Source of the DNA: Bacillus nakamurai
GTDB lineage: Bacteria > Bacillota > Bacilli > Bacillales > Bacillaceae
Direction: 5' to 3'
DNA length: 64,000 nt
Assembly: GCF_001584325.1 (NCBI RefSeq)
Contig: NZ_LSAZ01000001.1
Span: forward strand, 1 to 64,000
The position numbers were made by a program, and so were the translations under genes. Within the stretch, counting starts at the first letter, position 1. Each line of letters begins with the position of its first letter. Of this stretch, positions 46,704-56,849 are shown piece after piece. A model generated the notes under the pieces. It worked only from the letters and a program-made list of their open reading frames with translations, was not told the origin of the DNA and did no database searches.

Positions 46704-47761
46704 TGTGGAAAGGGCTTATCCATCAATATAAAGAGTTTTTGCCTGTGACAGATCAGACGCCGGCGCTGACATTACATGAAGGCAATACGCCGCTGATCCA
46801 TCTCCCGAAGCTTTCTGAAAAGCTCGGAATTGAACTGCATGTCAAAACAGAAGGCGTCAATCCGACGGGATCGTTTAAGGACCGCGGAATGGTGATGGCG
46901 GTTGCCAAAGCAAAAGAAGAAGGAAACGATACGATCATGTGCGCGTCAACCGGAAACACATCCGCCGCTGCTGCGGCATATGCGGCGAGAGCCGATATGA
47001 AGTGTATCGTCATCATTCCGAACGGAAAAATCGCGTTCGGAAAGCTTGCGCAAGCCGTCATGTACGGAGCGGAAATCATCGCGATAGACGGAAACTTTGA
47101 TGACGCGCTTGCAATTGTCCGTTCCATTTGTGAAAAATCTCCGATTGCATTGGTAAACTCGGTAAATCCGTATCGGATTGAAGGGCAGAAAACAGCCGCC
47201 TTTGAAGTATGCGAACAGCTTGGCGGAGCGCCGGATATTCTGGCGATCCCTGTAGGAAACGCGGGCAATATCACCGCTTACTGGAAGGGCTTTAAAGAAT
47301 ACCATGAGAAAAACGGCACGGGTCTTCCGAAAATGCGCGGTTTTGAAGCGGAAGGATCTGCGGCCATCGTCCGCGGCGAAGTCATTAAAAATCCTGAAAC
47401 AGTGGCAACGGCCATTCGGATCGGAAACCCGGCCAGCTGGGACAAAGCAGTGCTTGCCGCAGAAGAATCTGCCGGAAAAATCGATGAAGTGACAGATGAA
47501 GAAATTCTCCATGCATATCAGCTGATGGCCCGTGAAGAAGGCGTGTTTGCCGAACCAGGCTCTTCTGCCTCCATTGCCGGCGTTTTAAAACAGGTGAAAT
47601 CCGGTGAAATTCCAAAAGGAAGCAAGGTTGTCGCGGTCTTAACCGGAAACGGCTTAAAAGATCCGAACACGGCAGTAGATACCTCTGACATTCAGCCGAT
47701 GACTTTGCCGACAGATGAAGACAGCATTCTTGAATACTTAAACGGAGCGGCGCGTGTATGA
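46703..47761 (+). CDS. thrC: ThrC, threonine synthase
   Basis: PLP enzyme converting O-phosphohomoserine to threonine. 352 residues with the PLP lysine in [14 protein letters not shown], the [16 protein letters not shown] motif, and the phosphate-binding [13 protein letters not shown]. The ATG at 46703 is inside the hom stop codon (TAATG), so translation is coupled; TTGGAG serves as ribosome site. It overlaps thrB by 4 nt. Confidence 0.96.
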   Translation: MWKGLIHQYKEFLPVTDQTPALTLHEGNTPLIHLPKLSEKLGIELHVKTEGVNPTGSFKDRGMVMAVAKAKEEGNDTIMCASTGNTSAAAAAYAARADMKCIVIIPNGKIAFGKLAQAVMYGAEIIAIDGNFDDALAIVRSICEKSPIALVNSVNPYRIEGQKTAAFEVCEQLGGAPDILAIPVGNAGNITAYWKGFKEYHEKNGTGLPKMRGFEAEGSAAIVRGEVIKNPETVATAIRIGNPASWDKAVLAAEESAGKIDEVTDEEILHAYQLMAREEGVFAEPGSSASIAGVLKQVKSGEIPKGSKVVAVLTGNGLKDPNTAVDTSDIQPMTLPTDEDSILEYLNGAARV

Positions 47762-48687
47762 ACGAGGCGGATATGCTGTTTTCCATTACCGTTCCGGGAA
47801 GCACCGCTAACTTAGGGCCGGGTTTTGATTCGGTCGGGATGGCGCTCAGCAGATATTTGAAGCTATCGGTTTACCGAAGCGGAGAATGGGGGTTTTCTCC
47901 TGAAACGGAAACTGTCGCCGGCATTCCTGCAGGTACGGACAATCTGATTTATCAAGTCGCCAAACGGACGGCTGACCGCTATAATGAAGAGCTGCCGCCT
48001 GTTCACGTGAAAGTATGGAGCGATATTCCGCTCGCCCGCGGACTCGGCAGCAGCGCGGCCGCTATCGTCGCCGCGATAGAGCTTGCTGACGAATTATGCG
48101 GATTGCAGCTGTCAGAAAGAGACAAGCTGCATTTGGCCAGTCTGGAGGAGGGCCACCCTGATAATGCCGCTGCGTCCCTCACAGGAGGGCTTGTCATCGG
48201 ACTTCACGAAGAAGAGGAGACACATATCGTGCGCGTGCCGGATGCGGACATTGACGTTGTCGCGGTCATCCCGTTTTATGAAGTGCTGACGAGAGACGCA
48301 AGAGACGTGCTTCCGAAACAGCTTCCTTATCGTAACGCCGTAAAAGCGAGCGCCGTCAGCAATCTTCTCATTGCCGCCATCATGTCAAAAGACTGGATGC
48401 TGGCGGGGAAAATGATGAGTAAAGACTTGCTGCATCAGCCGTACCGAGCCATGCTTGTCCCTGAATTGCCGAAGGTGGAGCATGTGGCTGAGTTAAAGGG
48501 AGCCTATGGGACGGCACTGAGCGGAGCGGGTCCGACAATTCTTGTGCTGACTGAAAAAGGAAAGAGAGAGGAGCTGAAACAGCAGCTTTCCCTGAACTTC
48601 CCGCACTGTGAAATTGCGGCGCTGACCGTTCCGAGAGAAGGAAGTGTCATTGAACGGAATCCTTTGCAGCAGGTGAAAAGTGTATAA
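47758..48687 (+). CDS. thrB: ThrB, homoserine kinase
   Basis: GHMP-family kinase that phosphorylates homoserine. The 309 residues show [20 protein letters not shown], the ATP-binding loop [16 protein letters not shown] and the C-terminal [11 protein letters not shown]. The ATG overlaps the thrC stop (ATGA). Last gene of the hom operon, ended by a strong terminator at once. Confidence 0.96.
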   Translation: MNEADMLFSITVPGSTANLGPGFDSVGMALSRYLKLSVYRSGEWGFSPETETVAGIPAGTDNLIYQVAKRTADRYNEELPPVHVKVWSDIPLARGLGSSAAAIVAAIELADELCGLQLSERDKLHLASLEEGHPDNAAASLTGGLVIGLHEEEETHIVRVPDADIDVVAVIPFYEVLTRDARDVLPKQLPYRNAVKASAVSNLLIAAIMSKDWMLAGKMMSKDLLHQPYRAMLVPELPKVEHVAELKGAYGTALSGAGPTILVLTEKGKREELKQQLSLNFPHCEIAALTVPREGSVIERNPLQQVKSV

Positions 48688-48691
48688 TGTT

Positions 48692-48729
48692 AAAAAGCGT
48701 TCTTCACGGCAAAGAAGAACGCTTTTTTT
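48692..48729 (+). terminator. Terminator of hom-thrC-thrB
   Basis: AAAAAGCGTTCTTC pairs with GAAGAACGCTTTTT over an 8-nt loop with a long T tract. Confidence 0.85.
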
Positions 48730-48785
48730 CAAGAGAAGGATTTTTATTTAGGGAAGCGAAATAAAAAGAAAAGGAGGAGAATGAA

Positions 48786-50762
48786 TTGAAAAAACTCATA
48801 ACCGAAGAAGACATAGCGGCTCTTGTATCCGTGACTGACCCCCAGTATGCCCCTGACGGCAAACGGGCGGCATACGTACAGACAAAAGTCAACCAAGAGC
48901 AGGATTCGTATTCCTCAGCGATTATGATGTATGACGCCGACACCGGAACGTCAAGCCGATGGACATACGGGGAGAAGAAAAACACCAGTCCGAGATGGTC
49001 TCCGGATGGACGGCGTCTTGCTTTTGTTTCTGACAGGGACGGCGGTGTTCCCCAGCTCTTTATCATGAACGCCGGCGGAGGAGAGGCTGAAAAAGCAGCC
49101 GATATCCCATGGGGCGTATCTGATCCTATATGGTCTCCCGACGGCAAATCAGTGCTTCTATCCGTCAGTCTGACTTCATCTGAACGTGCGGATGATCAAG
49201 AAAAAAAGAAACGCAACGAATTTGAGCCTGTCGACATTCAAACATTAACGTACAAACGTGACGGAAAAGGTTTACTGAAAGGAAGCTGGACACAGCTTGT
49301 GCTTGTCAATCTGGAAACGGGAAATCTTCAGCAGCTTACGGATCATGAAGCCGACCATTATGACGCGGCATTTTCTCCAAATGGCGAATGGCTTGTGTTT
49401 ACGGCCAATTTAACCGATCAGGGCGATGCCAGTAAGCCGAGCGATGTCTATCTAATGGAGCTGAAAAGCGGCCGACTGAAGCAAATTACGCCGTACAGCG
49501 GTTCCTTTGGTTCGTGCGCGTTTTCACCGGACGGTTCTTATATCGCCATGCTCGGCCATGAAAATGAATATCGCAATGCCACATTAGAAAAGGCATGGCT
49601 CTATGACATGAAAAACGAACGGCTGTCTTGTCTGACTGACATGCTGGATGTCCACTTAAGCGACGCGCTTATTGCGGATTCGCTTATAGGAGGCGTTACC
49701 CCGCGTCCGGTATGGACAAACGACGGCCAAGGATTTTATGTCCTCGGAACCGAGCAGGGAAGCACCGGAATTTATTATATTTCAATAGACGGACTCGCTT
49801 ACCCGATTCGGTTAGAAGATGAATACGTAAACGGCTTTACTTTCCATCCTGATCAAAAAAGCTATATCGCCGTCATTGCCAAGCCGTCATGGCCCTCTGA
49901 GCTTTACTGCATTCCGCTGAGAGAAGGGGAGGAGAAACAATTGACGGCTGCCAATGACCGGTTTGTCGGGGAGCACATCATATCCGTGCCGGAAAACCTG
50001 CAATATGAAACAAAGGACGGGCTGACGGTGAACGGCTGGTTTTTAAAGCCCGCCCGATTTGAAGAAAATAAGACATATCCCCTCATCCTTTACATACACG
50101 GCGGCCCTCACATGATGTACGGACATACATATTTTCACGAATTTCAAGTGCTGGCGGCTCAAGGGTATGCTGTCGTGTATGTGAATCCGCGAGGCAGCCA
50201 TGGCTATGGACAGGACTTTGTCAATCGTGTCAGGGGGGATTACGGCGGAGGAGATTACCGCGATGTCATACAGGCTGTGGATGAGGCAGTGCAGGCCTAT
50301 CCGTTTATTGACCGGGAGCGTCTCGGTGTGACGGGGGGAAGCTACGGAGGATTTATGACGAACTGGATCGTCGGCCAGACAGACCGATTTAAAGCGGCTG
50401 TCACGCAGCGTTCTATTTCAAACTGGTTCAGCTTTCACGGTGTCAGTGATATCGGATACTTTTTCACAGACTGGCAGCTTGGGCACGACTTATTTGAGGA
50501 AACAGACAAGCTGTGGGAGCGTTCGCCTGTAAAATATGCGTCACAAGTCACGACCCCGCTTTTAATTCTTCATGGAGAGCGTGATGACCGCTGTCCGATA
50601 GAACAAGCGGAGCAGCTTTTTACCGCTCTGAAAAAATTAAACAAAACAACTGCGTTTGTCAGATTTCCGGGGGCTGCGCATGAATTGTCACGCAGCGGCC
50701 ATCCTAAGCAGCGGATGAAGCGCCTGAACTATATCTATTCGTGGTTTGATCAATATTTATAA
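48786..50762 (+). CDS. yuxL: YuxL, S9-family prolyl oligopeptidase-like serine peptidase
   Basis: A 658-residue cytoplasmic serine peptidase (acylaminoacyl peptidase type). N-terminal WD40/beta-propeller with repeated SPDG motifs (WSPDGRRLAFVS, WSPDGKSVLLS, FSPDGSYIAML), then an alpha/beta-hydrolase domain with the nucleophile in TGGSYGGFMTNW, the aspartate in HGERDDRCP and the histidine in FPGAAHELSRSG. TTG start with AAGGAGGAG. Monocistronic, ended by its own terminator. Confidence 0.93.
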   Translation: MKKLITEEDIAALVSVTDPQYAPDGKRAAYVQTKVNQEQDSYSSAIMMYDADTGTSSRWTYGEKKNTSPRWSPDGRRLAFVSDRDGGVPQLFIMNAGGGEAEKAADIPWGVSDPIWSPDGKSVLLSVSLTSSERADDQEKKKRNEFEPVDIQTLTYKRDGKGLLKGSWTQLVLVNLETGNLQQLTDHEADHYDAAFSPNGEWLVFTANLTDQGDASKPSDVYLMELKSGRLKQITPYSGSFGSCAFSPDGSYIAMLGHENEYRNATLEKAWLYDMKNERLSCLTDMLDVHLSDALIADSLIGGVTPRPVWTNDGQGFYVLGTEQGSTGIYYISIDGLAYPIRLEDEYVNGFTFHPDQKSYIAVIAKPSWPSELYCIPLREGEEKQLTAANDRFVGEHIISVPENLQYETKDGLTVNGWFLKPARFEENKTYPLILYIHGGPHMMYGHTYFHEFQVLAAQGYAVVYVNPRGSHGYGQDFVNRVRGDYGGGDYRDVIQAVDEAVQAYPFIDRERLGVTGGSYGGFMTNWIVGQTDRFKAAVTQRSISNWFSFHGVSDIGYFFTDWQLGHDLFEETDKLWERSPVKYASQVTTPLLILHGERDDRCPIEQAEQLFTALKKLNKTTAFVRFPGAAHELSRSGHPKQRMKRLNYIYSWFDQYL

Positions 50763-50765
50763 AAA

Positions 50766-50800
50766 TAAAAAACCAGGCTGTGAGATCAGCCTGGTTTCTT
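50766..50800. terminator. Bidirectional terminator between yuxL and yutI
   Basis: AAACCAGGCTG pairs with CAGCCTGGTTT over a 6-nt loop. Confidence 0.8.
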
Positions 50801-50803
50801 CGA

Positions 50804-51040
50804 TTAAAATACTTGTTCTACTTCAACGACACCCGGCACTTCTTCAAGAAGGGCGCGTTCGATTCCCGCTTTCAGCGTAATCGTTGAACTTGGGCAACTT
50901 CCGCATGCGCCAAGGAGGCGAAGCTTTACAATCCCTTCGTCCACGTCGACAAGCTCACAGTCACCGCCGTCACGAAGCAAAAACGGGCGTAATTTATCCA
51001 ATACTTCCTGTACTTGTTCTTTCATTTCAACCTCAGTCAT
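50804..51040 (-). CDS. yutI: YutI, NifU C-terminal-domain (Nfu-type) Fe-S carrier
   Basis: A 78-residue Nfu-like protein that carries and delivers Fe-S clusters. The cluster motif is GACGSCPSS (C-x2-C), preceded by [22 protein letters not shown] 51040 has AAAGGAG and is preferred; the frame stays open to 51139, which is the 111-residue form I recall for B. subtilis. It functionally joins SufBCD and YutM in Fe-S delivery. Confidence 0.92.
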   Translation of the reverse strand: MTEVEMKEQVQEVLDKLRPFLLRDGGDCELVDVDEGIVKLRLLGACGSCPSSTITLKAGIERALLEEVPGVVEVEQVF

Positions 51041-51218
51041 GACATTCGCTCCTTTCATATGCATAAAACCATTATATTCACAGTAACGATAAAAATCTAA
51101 TGTTTGGTTTGCAAAGTTGCTTTCATTATTATAGCACATCTATACTTGTACATAAAAACCGTTTTTTATACAAAAGCTGCCCCGTCCTTTGTATACTGGT
51201 GTAAAGGGGATGATAAAC

Positions 51219-51545
51219 ATGACAGAACCGATTATGCTCAGCGTTTACGGTGCGGAAACCATCTGCGCAAGCTGCGTGAATATGCCCGGCGCCAAAGATA
51301 CCTTTGAATGGCTGGAGGCGGCGCTGAAGCGGAAATATCCTGATCAGCCATTTAGGATGCAGTATATTGATATTAATGAACCGCCTCAACAAGAAGGCAT
51401 TCAAGAGCTCTCGGAACGAATCAGAAGCGATGAATTCTTTTATCCGCTCGTTTTAGTGGAGGATGTCATTGTGGGGGAAGGGAATCCGAATTTAAAAGAT
51501 ATATATGAAGAAATGGAAAAGCGCGGCTACGTACCTGGCCCATAG
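51219..51545 (+). CDS. yuzD: YuzD, DUF1462 thioredoxin-fold protein
   Basis: A 108-residue protein of the DUF1462 family with a CASC motif near the N-terminus (GAETICASCVNMPGA) and a cis-proline-like FFYPLVLVEDVIVGEG, i.e. a thioredoxin/glutaredoxin-like fold. Function unknown, possibly thiol redox or Fe-S related given its divergent neighbour yutI. ATG 51219 with AAAGGGGATG. Confidence 0.87.
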   Translation: MTEPIMLSVYGAETICASCVNMPGAKDTFEWLEAALKRKYPDQPFRMQYIDINEPPQQEGIQELSERIRSDEFFYPLVLVEDVIVGEGNPNLKDIYEEMEKRGYVPGP

Positions 51546-51583
51546 AAAAAAGCCGCTGACGGCCAATCAGCGGCTTTGCTTTT
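51546..51583. terminator. Bidirectional terminator between yuzD and yutJ
   Basis: AAAAAGCCGCTGA pairs with TCAGCGGCTTTGCTTTT across a 7-nt loop between convergent genes. Confidence 0.8.
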
Positions 51584-51584
51584 A

Positions 51585-52652
51585 TCATCCGTTATGATGC
51601 TTGTACATCCATAAAAGCCCGGATTTTAACAAGCGCGGCACACGCCCGATCAGCGGACGATCGGCGACAAGGCCGAAGCCCGCTTTTTTTCCGAGTGAGC
51701 CGAGCACGCCTTTCAGCTTAAACTGCGGCATCGTTTCCGGCAGCTCTTCCTGGTTCCAGCGTTTTTGTAGAATTTGTACGATTTGTTCAGCCTGGGCTTC
51801 GGCCAGCTGGGCGCTGGGCGCATGCGGAAGGCTTGCGCAATCGCCGACGACGTATACATGCTCATCGCCCGGAATATTGTGGTGCGGTGTTAACACGACG
51901 CGGCCTTGTGCGTCTTTTTCTGCATCTAAGTCTCTTACGGCCTGATTCGGCTGAATTCCGGCCGTCCACACGATGGCATCGGCGTGAATGGCTTCGCCGT
52001 GGTTATACACGATGCCGTCTTCCACTTGTGTAATATTCGCTTTATTGATAATGGTGACTCCGTGTTCCTCAAACCATTTTTGCACATATTTGCTCAGCCG
52101 TTTCGGAAAGCTTGATAAAATCAGTTCACCGCGGTCAAATAAGATAATGTTTAAATCGTCACGGCTCTCTCTTAATTCACTGGCAAGCTCAACGCCGCTT
52201 AATCCCGCTCCGACGATAGCGACAGCTGCATTTGCGCCGAGGTTGTTCAGTCTTTGATAGGTTGCGCGTGATTGGTCAATTGTCTGAATGCTGTATGTGT
52301 ATTCCGGCGCGCCGGGCACGTTATGATACTTATCCTCGCAGCCCAGCCCGATCACCGCGTCATCGTAAGAAATCGGTTCCCGGTCATGGAACAGCACTTG
52401 TTTATTTTTCGTGTCAATGAAAGACACCTCTCCGTATTGAACATCCAAATTCGGGTGTTCAGGAAAAGACACTCTGATATGATGATCAGAAATAGTGCCG
52501 GCAGCAAGCGCATAATATTCTGTTTTTAAGCAGTGATACGGATTTCTGTCAATCAGCGTAATTGAAATATCTGACGGAAGCTGGTTCGGCAATAAACGGT
52601 GAAGCACCCGCATGTTCCCGTAACCCCCGCCGATCAAGACCAATTTTTTCAT
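51585..52652 (-). CDS. yutJ: YutJ, type II NADH dehydrogenase-like flavoprotein
   Basis: A 355-residue NDH-2 family protein; family members pass electrons from NADH to menaquinone at the membrane. FAD fold LIGGGYGNMRVLHRL at the start, NADH fold VAIVGAGLSGVELASEL in the middle, and the FAD-contacting VYVVGDCASLPHAP later. One of several such paralogs in Bacillus (YjlD, YumB). ATG start with GGGGAATC upstream. The specific electron acceptor is unproven. Confidence 0.9.
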   Translation of the reverse strand: MKKLVLIGGGYGNMRVLHRLLPNQLPSDISITLIDRNPYHCLKTEYYALAAGTISDHHIRVSFPEHPNLDVQYGEVSFIDTKNKQVLFHDREPISYDDAVIGLGCEDKYHNVPGAPEYTYSIQTIDQSRATYQRLNNLGANAAVAIVGAGLSGVELASELRESRDDLNIILFDRGELILSSFPKRLSKYVQKWFEEHGVTIINKANITQVEDGIVYNHGEAIHADAIVWTAGIQPNQAVRDLDAEKDAQGRVVLTPHHNIPGDEHVYVVGDCASLPHAPSAQLAEAQAEQIVQILQKRWNQEELPETMPQFKLKGVLGSLGKKAGFGLVADRPLIGRVPRLLKSGLLWMYKHHNG

Positions 52653-52917
52653 TATGATTCCCCTTTTGCCCGAAAAATATGGTAGTCAATGTTGTTACAA
52701 AATAACGAACTATGTAAAATAACATCTAGAATTATATCGAATTTGATCTAAAACCACAATAATAGTTTTAAAATAACCTACAAATTGACCAGAAAGCGCA
52801 CAATAGTAAAACCTTTACCTTGAATTAATATGTTACGATAATACTTGCGCCAAACCATCTCTTTGACGAAAAGCGGAAATTCCGTTAGGATAAGGTACAT
52901 ATGTGAGGTGAAACCGC

Positions 52918-53154
52918 ATGAATCCGATGATTGAATTCTGTGTCAGCAATTTAGCGCGCGGTTCCCAGGAAGCACGGGAGATATTGGAGAAGGACCCGAA
53001 TCTGGACGTGCTTGAATACGGCTGTTTAAGCTATTGCGGAAAATGCATGGAGTCCATGTTCGCCCTTGTCAACGGCGAAGTGGTCACAGGGAACACGCCG
53101 GCTGAACTTGTTGAAAACATATATACATTCATAGAAGAAAATCCGATGTTTTAA
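52918..53154 (+). CDS. yuzB: YuzB, DUF1450 family protein
   Basis: A 78-residue protein of the YuzB/DUF1450 family with cysteines in [10 protein letters not shown] and [13 protein letters not shown], suggesting a thiol or metal site. Function unknown. ATG start with GAGGTGAAA. It sits alone between yutJ (divergent) and yutK. Confidence 0.87.
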   Translation: MNPMIEFCVSNLARGSQEAREILEKDPNLDVLEYGCLSYCGKCMESMFALVNGEVVTGNTPAELVENIYTFIEENPMF

Positions 53155-53286
53155 TCAGTGGCTCCGAGCGGGCCTCTTTTTTTATTGCTCCGAGTTTTGG
53201 CAAAACAAAAAATTTGTAGACAGCAAAAATAAATATTGTTATCTTAATAAAGACTTTTTTTAAATAAAATTTTAGAGGTGGATTCA

Positions 53287-54501
53287 TTGAATATAGTTTG
53301 GGGGCTGCTCGGGGCAGCGGCTGTATTAGCCATTGCTTTTTTGTTATCAGAAAAGAAAAGCAAAATTAATGTACGAACCGTCATCGTCGGTTTATGTTTA
53401 CAAATTGCCTTTGGATTCATCGTGTTAAAGTGGGATGCGGGACGGGCCGTGTTTTTATGGTTTTCAAGCCGCGTTCAGCTTCTCATTGATTATGCGAATG
53501 AAGGGATCAGCTTTATTTTTGGCCCTCTTTTGAAAGTGGGCAGCAGCCCGGCATTTGCATTGAGCGTTCTGCCGGTCATTATTTTCTTCTCGGCGCTCAT
53601 TGCTGTTTTGTATCACCTGAAAATTATGCAGCTCATTTTCCGCGTCATCGGAGGCGGGCTGTCAAAACTTCTTGGGACAAGCAAAACAGAATCGCTTGCA
53701 GCGGCAGCGAATATTTTTGTCGGCCAAACCGAATCACCGCTTGTCATTAAACCGCTGATTGCCGGATTAACACGTTCCGAGCTGTTTACGATTATGACGA
53801 GCGGCCTTTCGGCTGTAGCAGGCTCCACTCTTTTCGGCTACGCGCTGCTCGGCATTCCGATCGAATATTTGCTGGCGGCAAGCTTTATGGCGGCCCCGGC
53901 CGGTCTTGTCTTCGGTAAAATACTGATTCCGGAAACGGAAAAAACGCAGACGGTAAAAGGCGATTTTAATATGGACGAAGGTGAAGGCGCCGCGAATGTG
54001 ATCGACGCCGCCGCAAAGGGCGCGTCCACAGGTCTTCAAATTGCTTTGAACGTCGGCGCTATGCTGCTTGCGTTTGTCGCATTAATCGCTGTTGTGAACG
54101 GAATTCTCGGCGGAATCGGCGGCTGGTTCGGTTTCAAACATATTACATTAGAATCCATTCTCGGGTATGTGTTTTCTCCAATCGCATTTGTGATCGGCGT
54201 TCCTTGGCATGAAGCGCTGGGAGCCGGAAGCTATATCGGACAAAAGCTTGTATTGAATGAGTTTGTCGCTTACTCAAACTTCGGCCCCCATATTGCAGAT
54301 TTTTCAAAAAAAACGTCTACCATTATCAGCTTTGCCTTGTGCGGTTTTGCCAACTTCTCATCCATTGCGATTATGCTCGGCACACTGGGCGGTTTGGCGC
54401 CAAGCCGCCGTTCGGACATTGCGCGTCTCGGATTGAGAGCGGTCATTGCGGGAACGCTCGCAAACCTTCTCAGCGCCGCGATCGCCGGCATGTTTATTTA
54501 A
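53287..54501 (+). CDS. yutK: YutK, CNT-family nucleoside transporter
   Basis: A 404-residue concentrative nucleoside transporter like NupC, with about ten membrane segments. [12 protein letters not shown] and the later NEFVAYSNF / [15 protein letters not shown] motifs are those binding nucleoside and ion in CNT proteins. TTG 53287, AGAGGTGG upstream; a GTG at 53278 overlaps that site. Substrate range unproven. Confidence 0.92.
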   Translation: MNIVWGLLGAAAVLAIAFLLSEKKSKINVRTVIVGLCLQIAFGFIVLKWDAGRAVFLWFSSRVQLLIDYANEGISFIFGPLLKVGSSPAFALSVLPVIIFFSALIAVLYHLKIMQLIFRVIGGGLSKLLGTSKTESLAAAANIFVGQTESPLVIKPLIAGLTRSELFTIMTSGLSAVAGSTLFGYALLGIPIEYLLAASFMAAPAGLVFGKILIPETEKTQTVKGDFNMDEGEGAANVIDAAAKGASTGLQIALNVGAMLLAFVALIAVVNGILGGIGGWFGFKHITLESILGYVFSPIAFVIGVPWHEALGAGSYIGQKLVLNEFVAYSNFGPHIADFSKKTSTIISFALCGFANFSSIAIMLGTLGGLAPSRRSDIARLGLRAVIAGTLANLLSAAIAGMFI

Positions 54502-54507
54502 ACGTAA

Positions 54508-54535
54508 AAAAAAGCCACGATTTGTGGCTTTTTTT
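54508..54535 (+). terminator. Terminator after yutK
   Basis: AAAAAAGCCAC pairs with GTGGCTTTTTT over a 5-nt loop. Confidence 0.8.
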
Positions 54536-54810
54536 CTATTTTCATCTATTTGCTCGTATGCAGCAGCTTTTTTTGAATTAAATGTGTTTTCTTCATTCAT
54601 TGTTAAGCGCTTCCAGTGTTTGATAATTCGTGAGCTGCCCTATTATACTATTCTGCCCGTTTATTCATCAACGATTTTGGTTTTAAACGATAAAAGCTCC
54701 CTGCATATAATTGCAGGGAGCTTTTATGTATGAAAAACGGGGGATAATTGTATTGTGTCCGCTAGAAAGAGCTTTTATACTAAGAGAAAGAAAAAAAGTT
54801 GGAGGCCGAT
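54536..54810 (+). other. yutK-dapF intergenic region with a second strong hairpin
   Basis: About 275 nt without a gene. AAAAGCTCCCTGCA (54692-54705) pairs perfectly with TGCAGGGAGCTTTT (54712-54725) over a 6-nt loop with T-rich ends, a complete terminator not preceded by any recognisable gene. It may end a small RNA transcribed from within 54550-54690, or back up the yutK terminator. Confidence 0.5.
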
Positions 54811-55665
54811 ATGAATTCATTTCGTTTTACCAAGATGCACGGTCTTGGAAACAGTTATATATATGTGAACCAATTTGAAGAACAGCTGCCGGAAGAACGG
54901 CTGGCTGACATCGCCATAAAGGTGTCGAGCATTCATACGGGCATCGGCTCAGACGGATTGATTCTGATCTGCCCGTCTGAGAAAGCACCCGTAAAAATGA
55001 GGATCTTCAATAATGACGGTTCAGAAGGAAAAAACTGCGGAAACGGTCTTCGCTGTGTGGCAAAGTACGCATACGAACATAAGCTGACAGAAGAAACGTC
55101 CTTTTTCATTGAAACGCTGTCAGGGCTAGTGAAAGCAGACATTAAAGAGGAAAACGGAATTGTGCGTGAAGTCGCAGTTGATATGGGCGAACCGCGCCTC
55201 ACAAAAAAAGAGCTGCCGATGGAGGGCAATGGGGATGAACAGACGATAAATGAAACCTTCTCATTTGGAGAAGCGGAGCTCGCGGGAACAGCTGTTTCAA
55301 TGGGAAACCCCCACATTGTTTTTCCGATTGAAGATATCAATCAAGCGCCTTTGACAACGCTCGGACCCGTCATTGAAAAAGATCCGAGATTCCCGGAAGG
55401 CGTCAATGTCGAATTTGTGGAAACGGTAAATGCCAACGAGCTTCATTTTCGCGTATGGGAGCGGGGCTCCGGCATTACACAGGCATGCGGAACCGGTGCC
55501 TGCGCAGCGGCTGTCGCATCTGTATTAAACGGTGTATCCGAACGGAATCAGGATATTACTGTTCATTTAGCCGGGGGCGACCTAGTGATTAACTGGCAGG
55601 ACAACGGACATGTCCTTATGACGGGCCCTGCTGAAACCGTATGTGACGGCGTCTATTTTCTGTAA
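54811..55665 (+). CDS. dapF: DapF, diaminopimelate epimerase
   Basis: Interconverts LL- and meso-diaminopimelate for lysine and peptidoglycan synthesis. 284 residues with both catalytic cysteines: [15 protein letters not shown] in the N-terminal half and [13 protein letters not shown] in the C-terminal half. ATG 54811 with GGAGGCC; an in-frame TTG/GTG upstream at 54799 overlaps that site. Confidence 0.96.
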   Translation: MNSFRFTKMHGLGNSYIYVNQFEEQLPEERLADIAIKVSSIHTGIGSDGLILICPSEKAPVKMRIFNNDGSEGKNCGNGLRCVAKYAYEHKLTEETSFFIETLSGLVKADIKEENGIVREVAVDMGEPRLTKKELPMEGNGDEQTINETFSFGEAELAGTAVSMGNPHIVFPIEDINQAPLTTLGPVIEKDPRFPEGVNVEFVETVNANELHFRVWERGSGITQACGTGACAAAVASVLNGVSERNQDITVHLAGGDLVINWQDNGHVLMTGPAETVCDGVYFL

Positions 55666-55739
55666 ACAGCTCGTTTGAGAATTGGGTCTTTCATGTTTAT
55701 AATAGATAACAGCATCCGTTTTAAAAAGGAGGTCATACC

Positions 55740-56102
55740 ATGAGTGTTCCCGTAACAATTACTGAAGCAGCGGCTTTGCACATAAAAGATATGATGAAAG
55801 AGCACGAAGAAGAAAACGCGTTTCTCCGTGTAGGCGTAAAAGGCGGCGGCTGCAGCGGCCTGTCTTACGGAATGGGTTTTGAGCATGAAAAAGGCGAAAA
55901 AGACAGCTTGTTCGAGCAGCACGGCATCAACGTTCTGGTCGACAGCGAAAGCCTTGATATTATGAACGGCACCATCATCGATTTCAAGCAGTCTATGATG
56001 GGCGGCGGTTTCACCATCGACAATCCGAACGCCATCGCATCATGCGGCTGCGGTTCTTCTTTCCGCACGGCCAAAAACGCCGGTACGCCGGAAGAGTGCT
56101 AG
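55740..56102 (+). CDS. yutM: YutM, A-type Fe-S carrier (HesB/ErpA-like)
   Basis: A 120-residue A-type carrier (SufA/IscA/ErpA family) that delivers Fe-S clusters to target enzymes. The three ligand cysteines are present: GGGCSGLSYG and the C-terminal SCGCGSSF. ATG with AAAAGGAGG. In B. subtilis yutM (sufA/erpA-like) is separate from the suf operon, as here. Confidence 0.93.
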   Translation: MSVPVTITEAAALHIKDMMKEHEEENAFLRVGVKGGGCSGLSYGMGFEHEKGEKDSLFEQHGINVLVDSESLDIMNGTIIDFKQSMMGGGFTIDNPNAIASCGCGSSFRTAKNAGTPEEC

Positions 56103-56117
56103 ACTGATCAATCCTAT

Positions 56118-56160
56118 GCCTTCTTGAAAAGGATCTGTCCTTTTTCAAGAAGGCTTTTTT
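56118..56160 (+). terminator. Terminator after yutM
   Basis: GCCTTCTTGAAAAGGA pairs with TCCTTTTTCAAGAAGGC (one bulge) followed by TTTTTT. Confidence 0.85.
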
Positions 56161-56187
56161 GTACTCGAAAAAAGGACGGGGATACAT

Positions 56188-56383
56188 ATGCTGAAAGACA
56201 TAGTGGAAAAGGCTGTCAGGCTGGTGACCGATTATACGTTTCATGATCGTAAACTGCATCGGATTGAGGCTGGAGTCATGCCGCACAACACGCCGTCGAT
56301 CAGGGGGCGAAAATGTGAAGATTATTAATGGAAAATGGGACGATCACCAGGTGCTGGCGATTATTGATCCGAAAGTTAAATAA
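56188..56383 (+). pseudogene. GNAT acetyltransferase C-terminal relic (RimJ/RimL type)
   Basis: From ATG 56188 one frame reads LHRIEAGVMPHNTPSIRGRK and stops near 56328; another frame continues VKIINGKWDDHQVLAIIDP to the TAA at 56381. Together they are the last third of a RimJ/RimL-type N-acetyltransferase (compare HRIEAGVMPHNxxSIRVLEK...KINGKWEDH), with the first two thirds missing and a gap of about 12 codons in the middle. No function can remain. Confidence 0.7.
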
Positions 56384-56849
56384 ATGATATCCTCCTCTAT
56401 TTGATATGTCTTCTTAAATCCTTTAGAGTGAGTCTGGCTCCAGGTCAACTATAAATGCAAAATCACCTGGTTTGCTCTGGGAATCTTAGCAGTCAACATC
56501 AATGTTTCTATTTTGTCAGTGTGACGCTGTTCAACTCTTCAGATCATTCTTCTATTTCTTCTTCATTTTGATTGATTTTCCTTTCTAGTCTATTTAAATC
56601 AATTGTTATTGAAACAAAAGGCAGAATAATGATATCATTCTCCTTTTTGGATTTTCGTTCAAAACATTATTGTTTATAAATCTGAATAAAAAGAAAGAGT
56701 ATTTGGTGCTGAAATTCGAGAAAACACCCTATTCGAATCATAATACTAAAGTCATAATTTATATAAATTGTATTGATTTTTTCGTAGGAATAAACTAAGT
56801 TGTAAAAGTATAGAATATTTAAATTATTTTGTAAGAAAAGGATGGTAAT
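56384..56849. other. AT-rich region before the amylocyclicin cluster
   Basis: About 465 nt. A minus-strand frame (about 56680-56545) reading IILPFVSITIDLNRLERKI and ending in a run of glutamates has coding character but no normal start codon. The last 150 nt are very AT-rich and should hold the promoter of the acn cluster; I could not choose a -35/-10 pair with confidence. Confidence 0.4.

Noticed and set aside
56545..56680. Minus-strand frame ending in a glutamate run before acnB
   Set aside because: No ATG, GTG or TTG start; only an AAAGGAG with an ATT or CTG behind it. Mentioned in the region note but not called.
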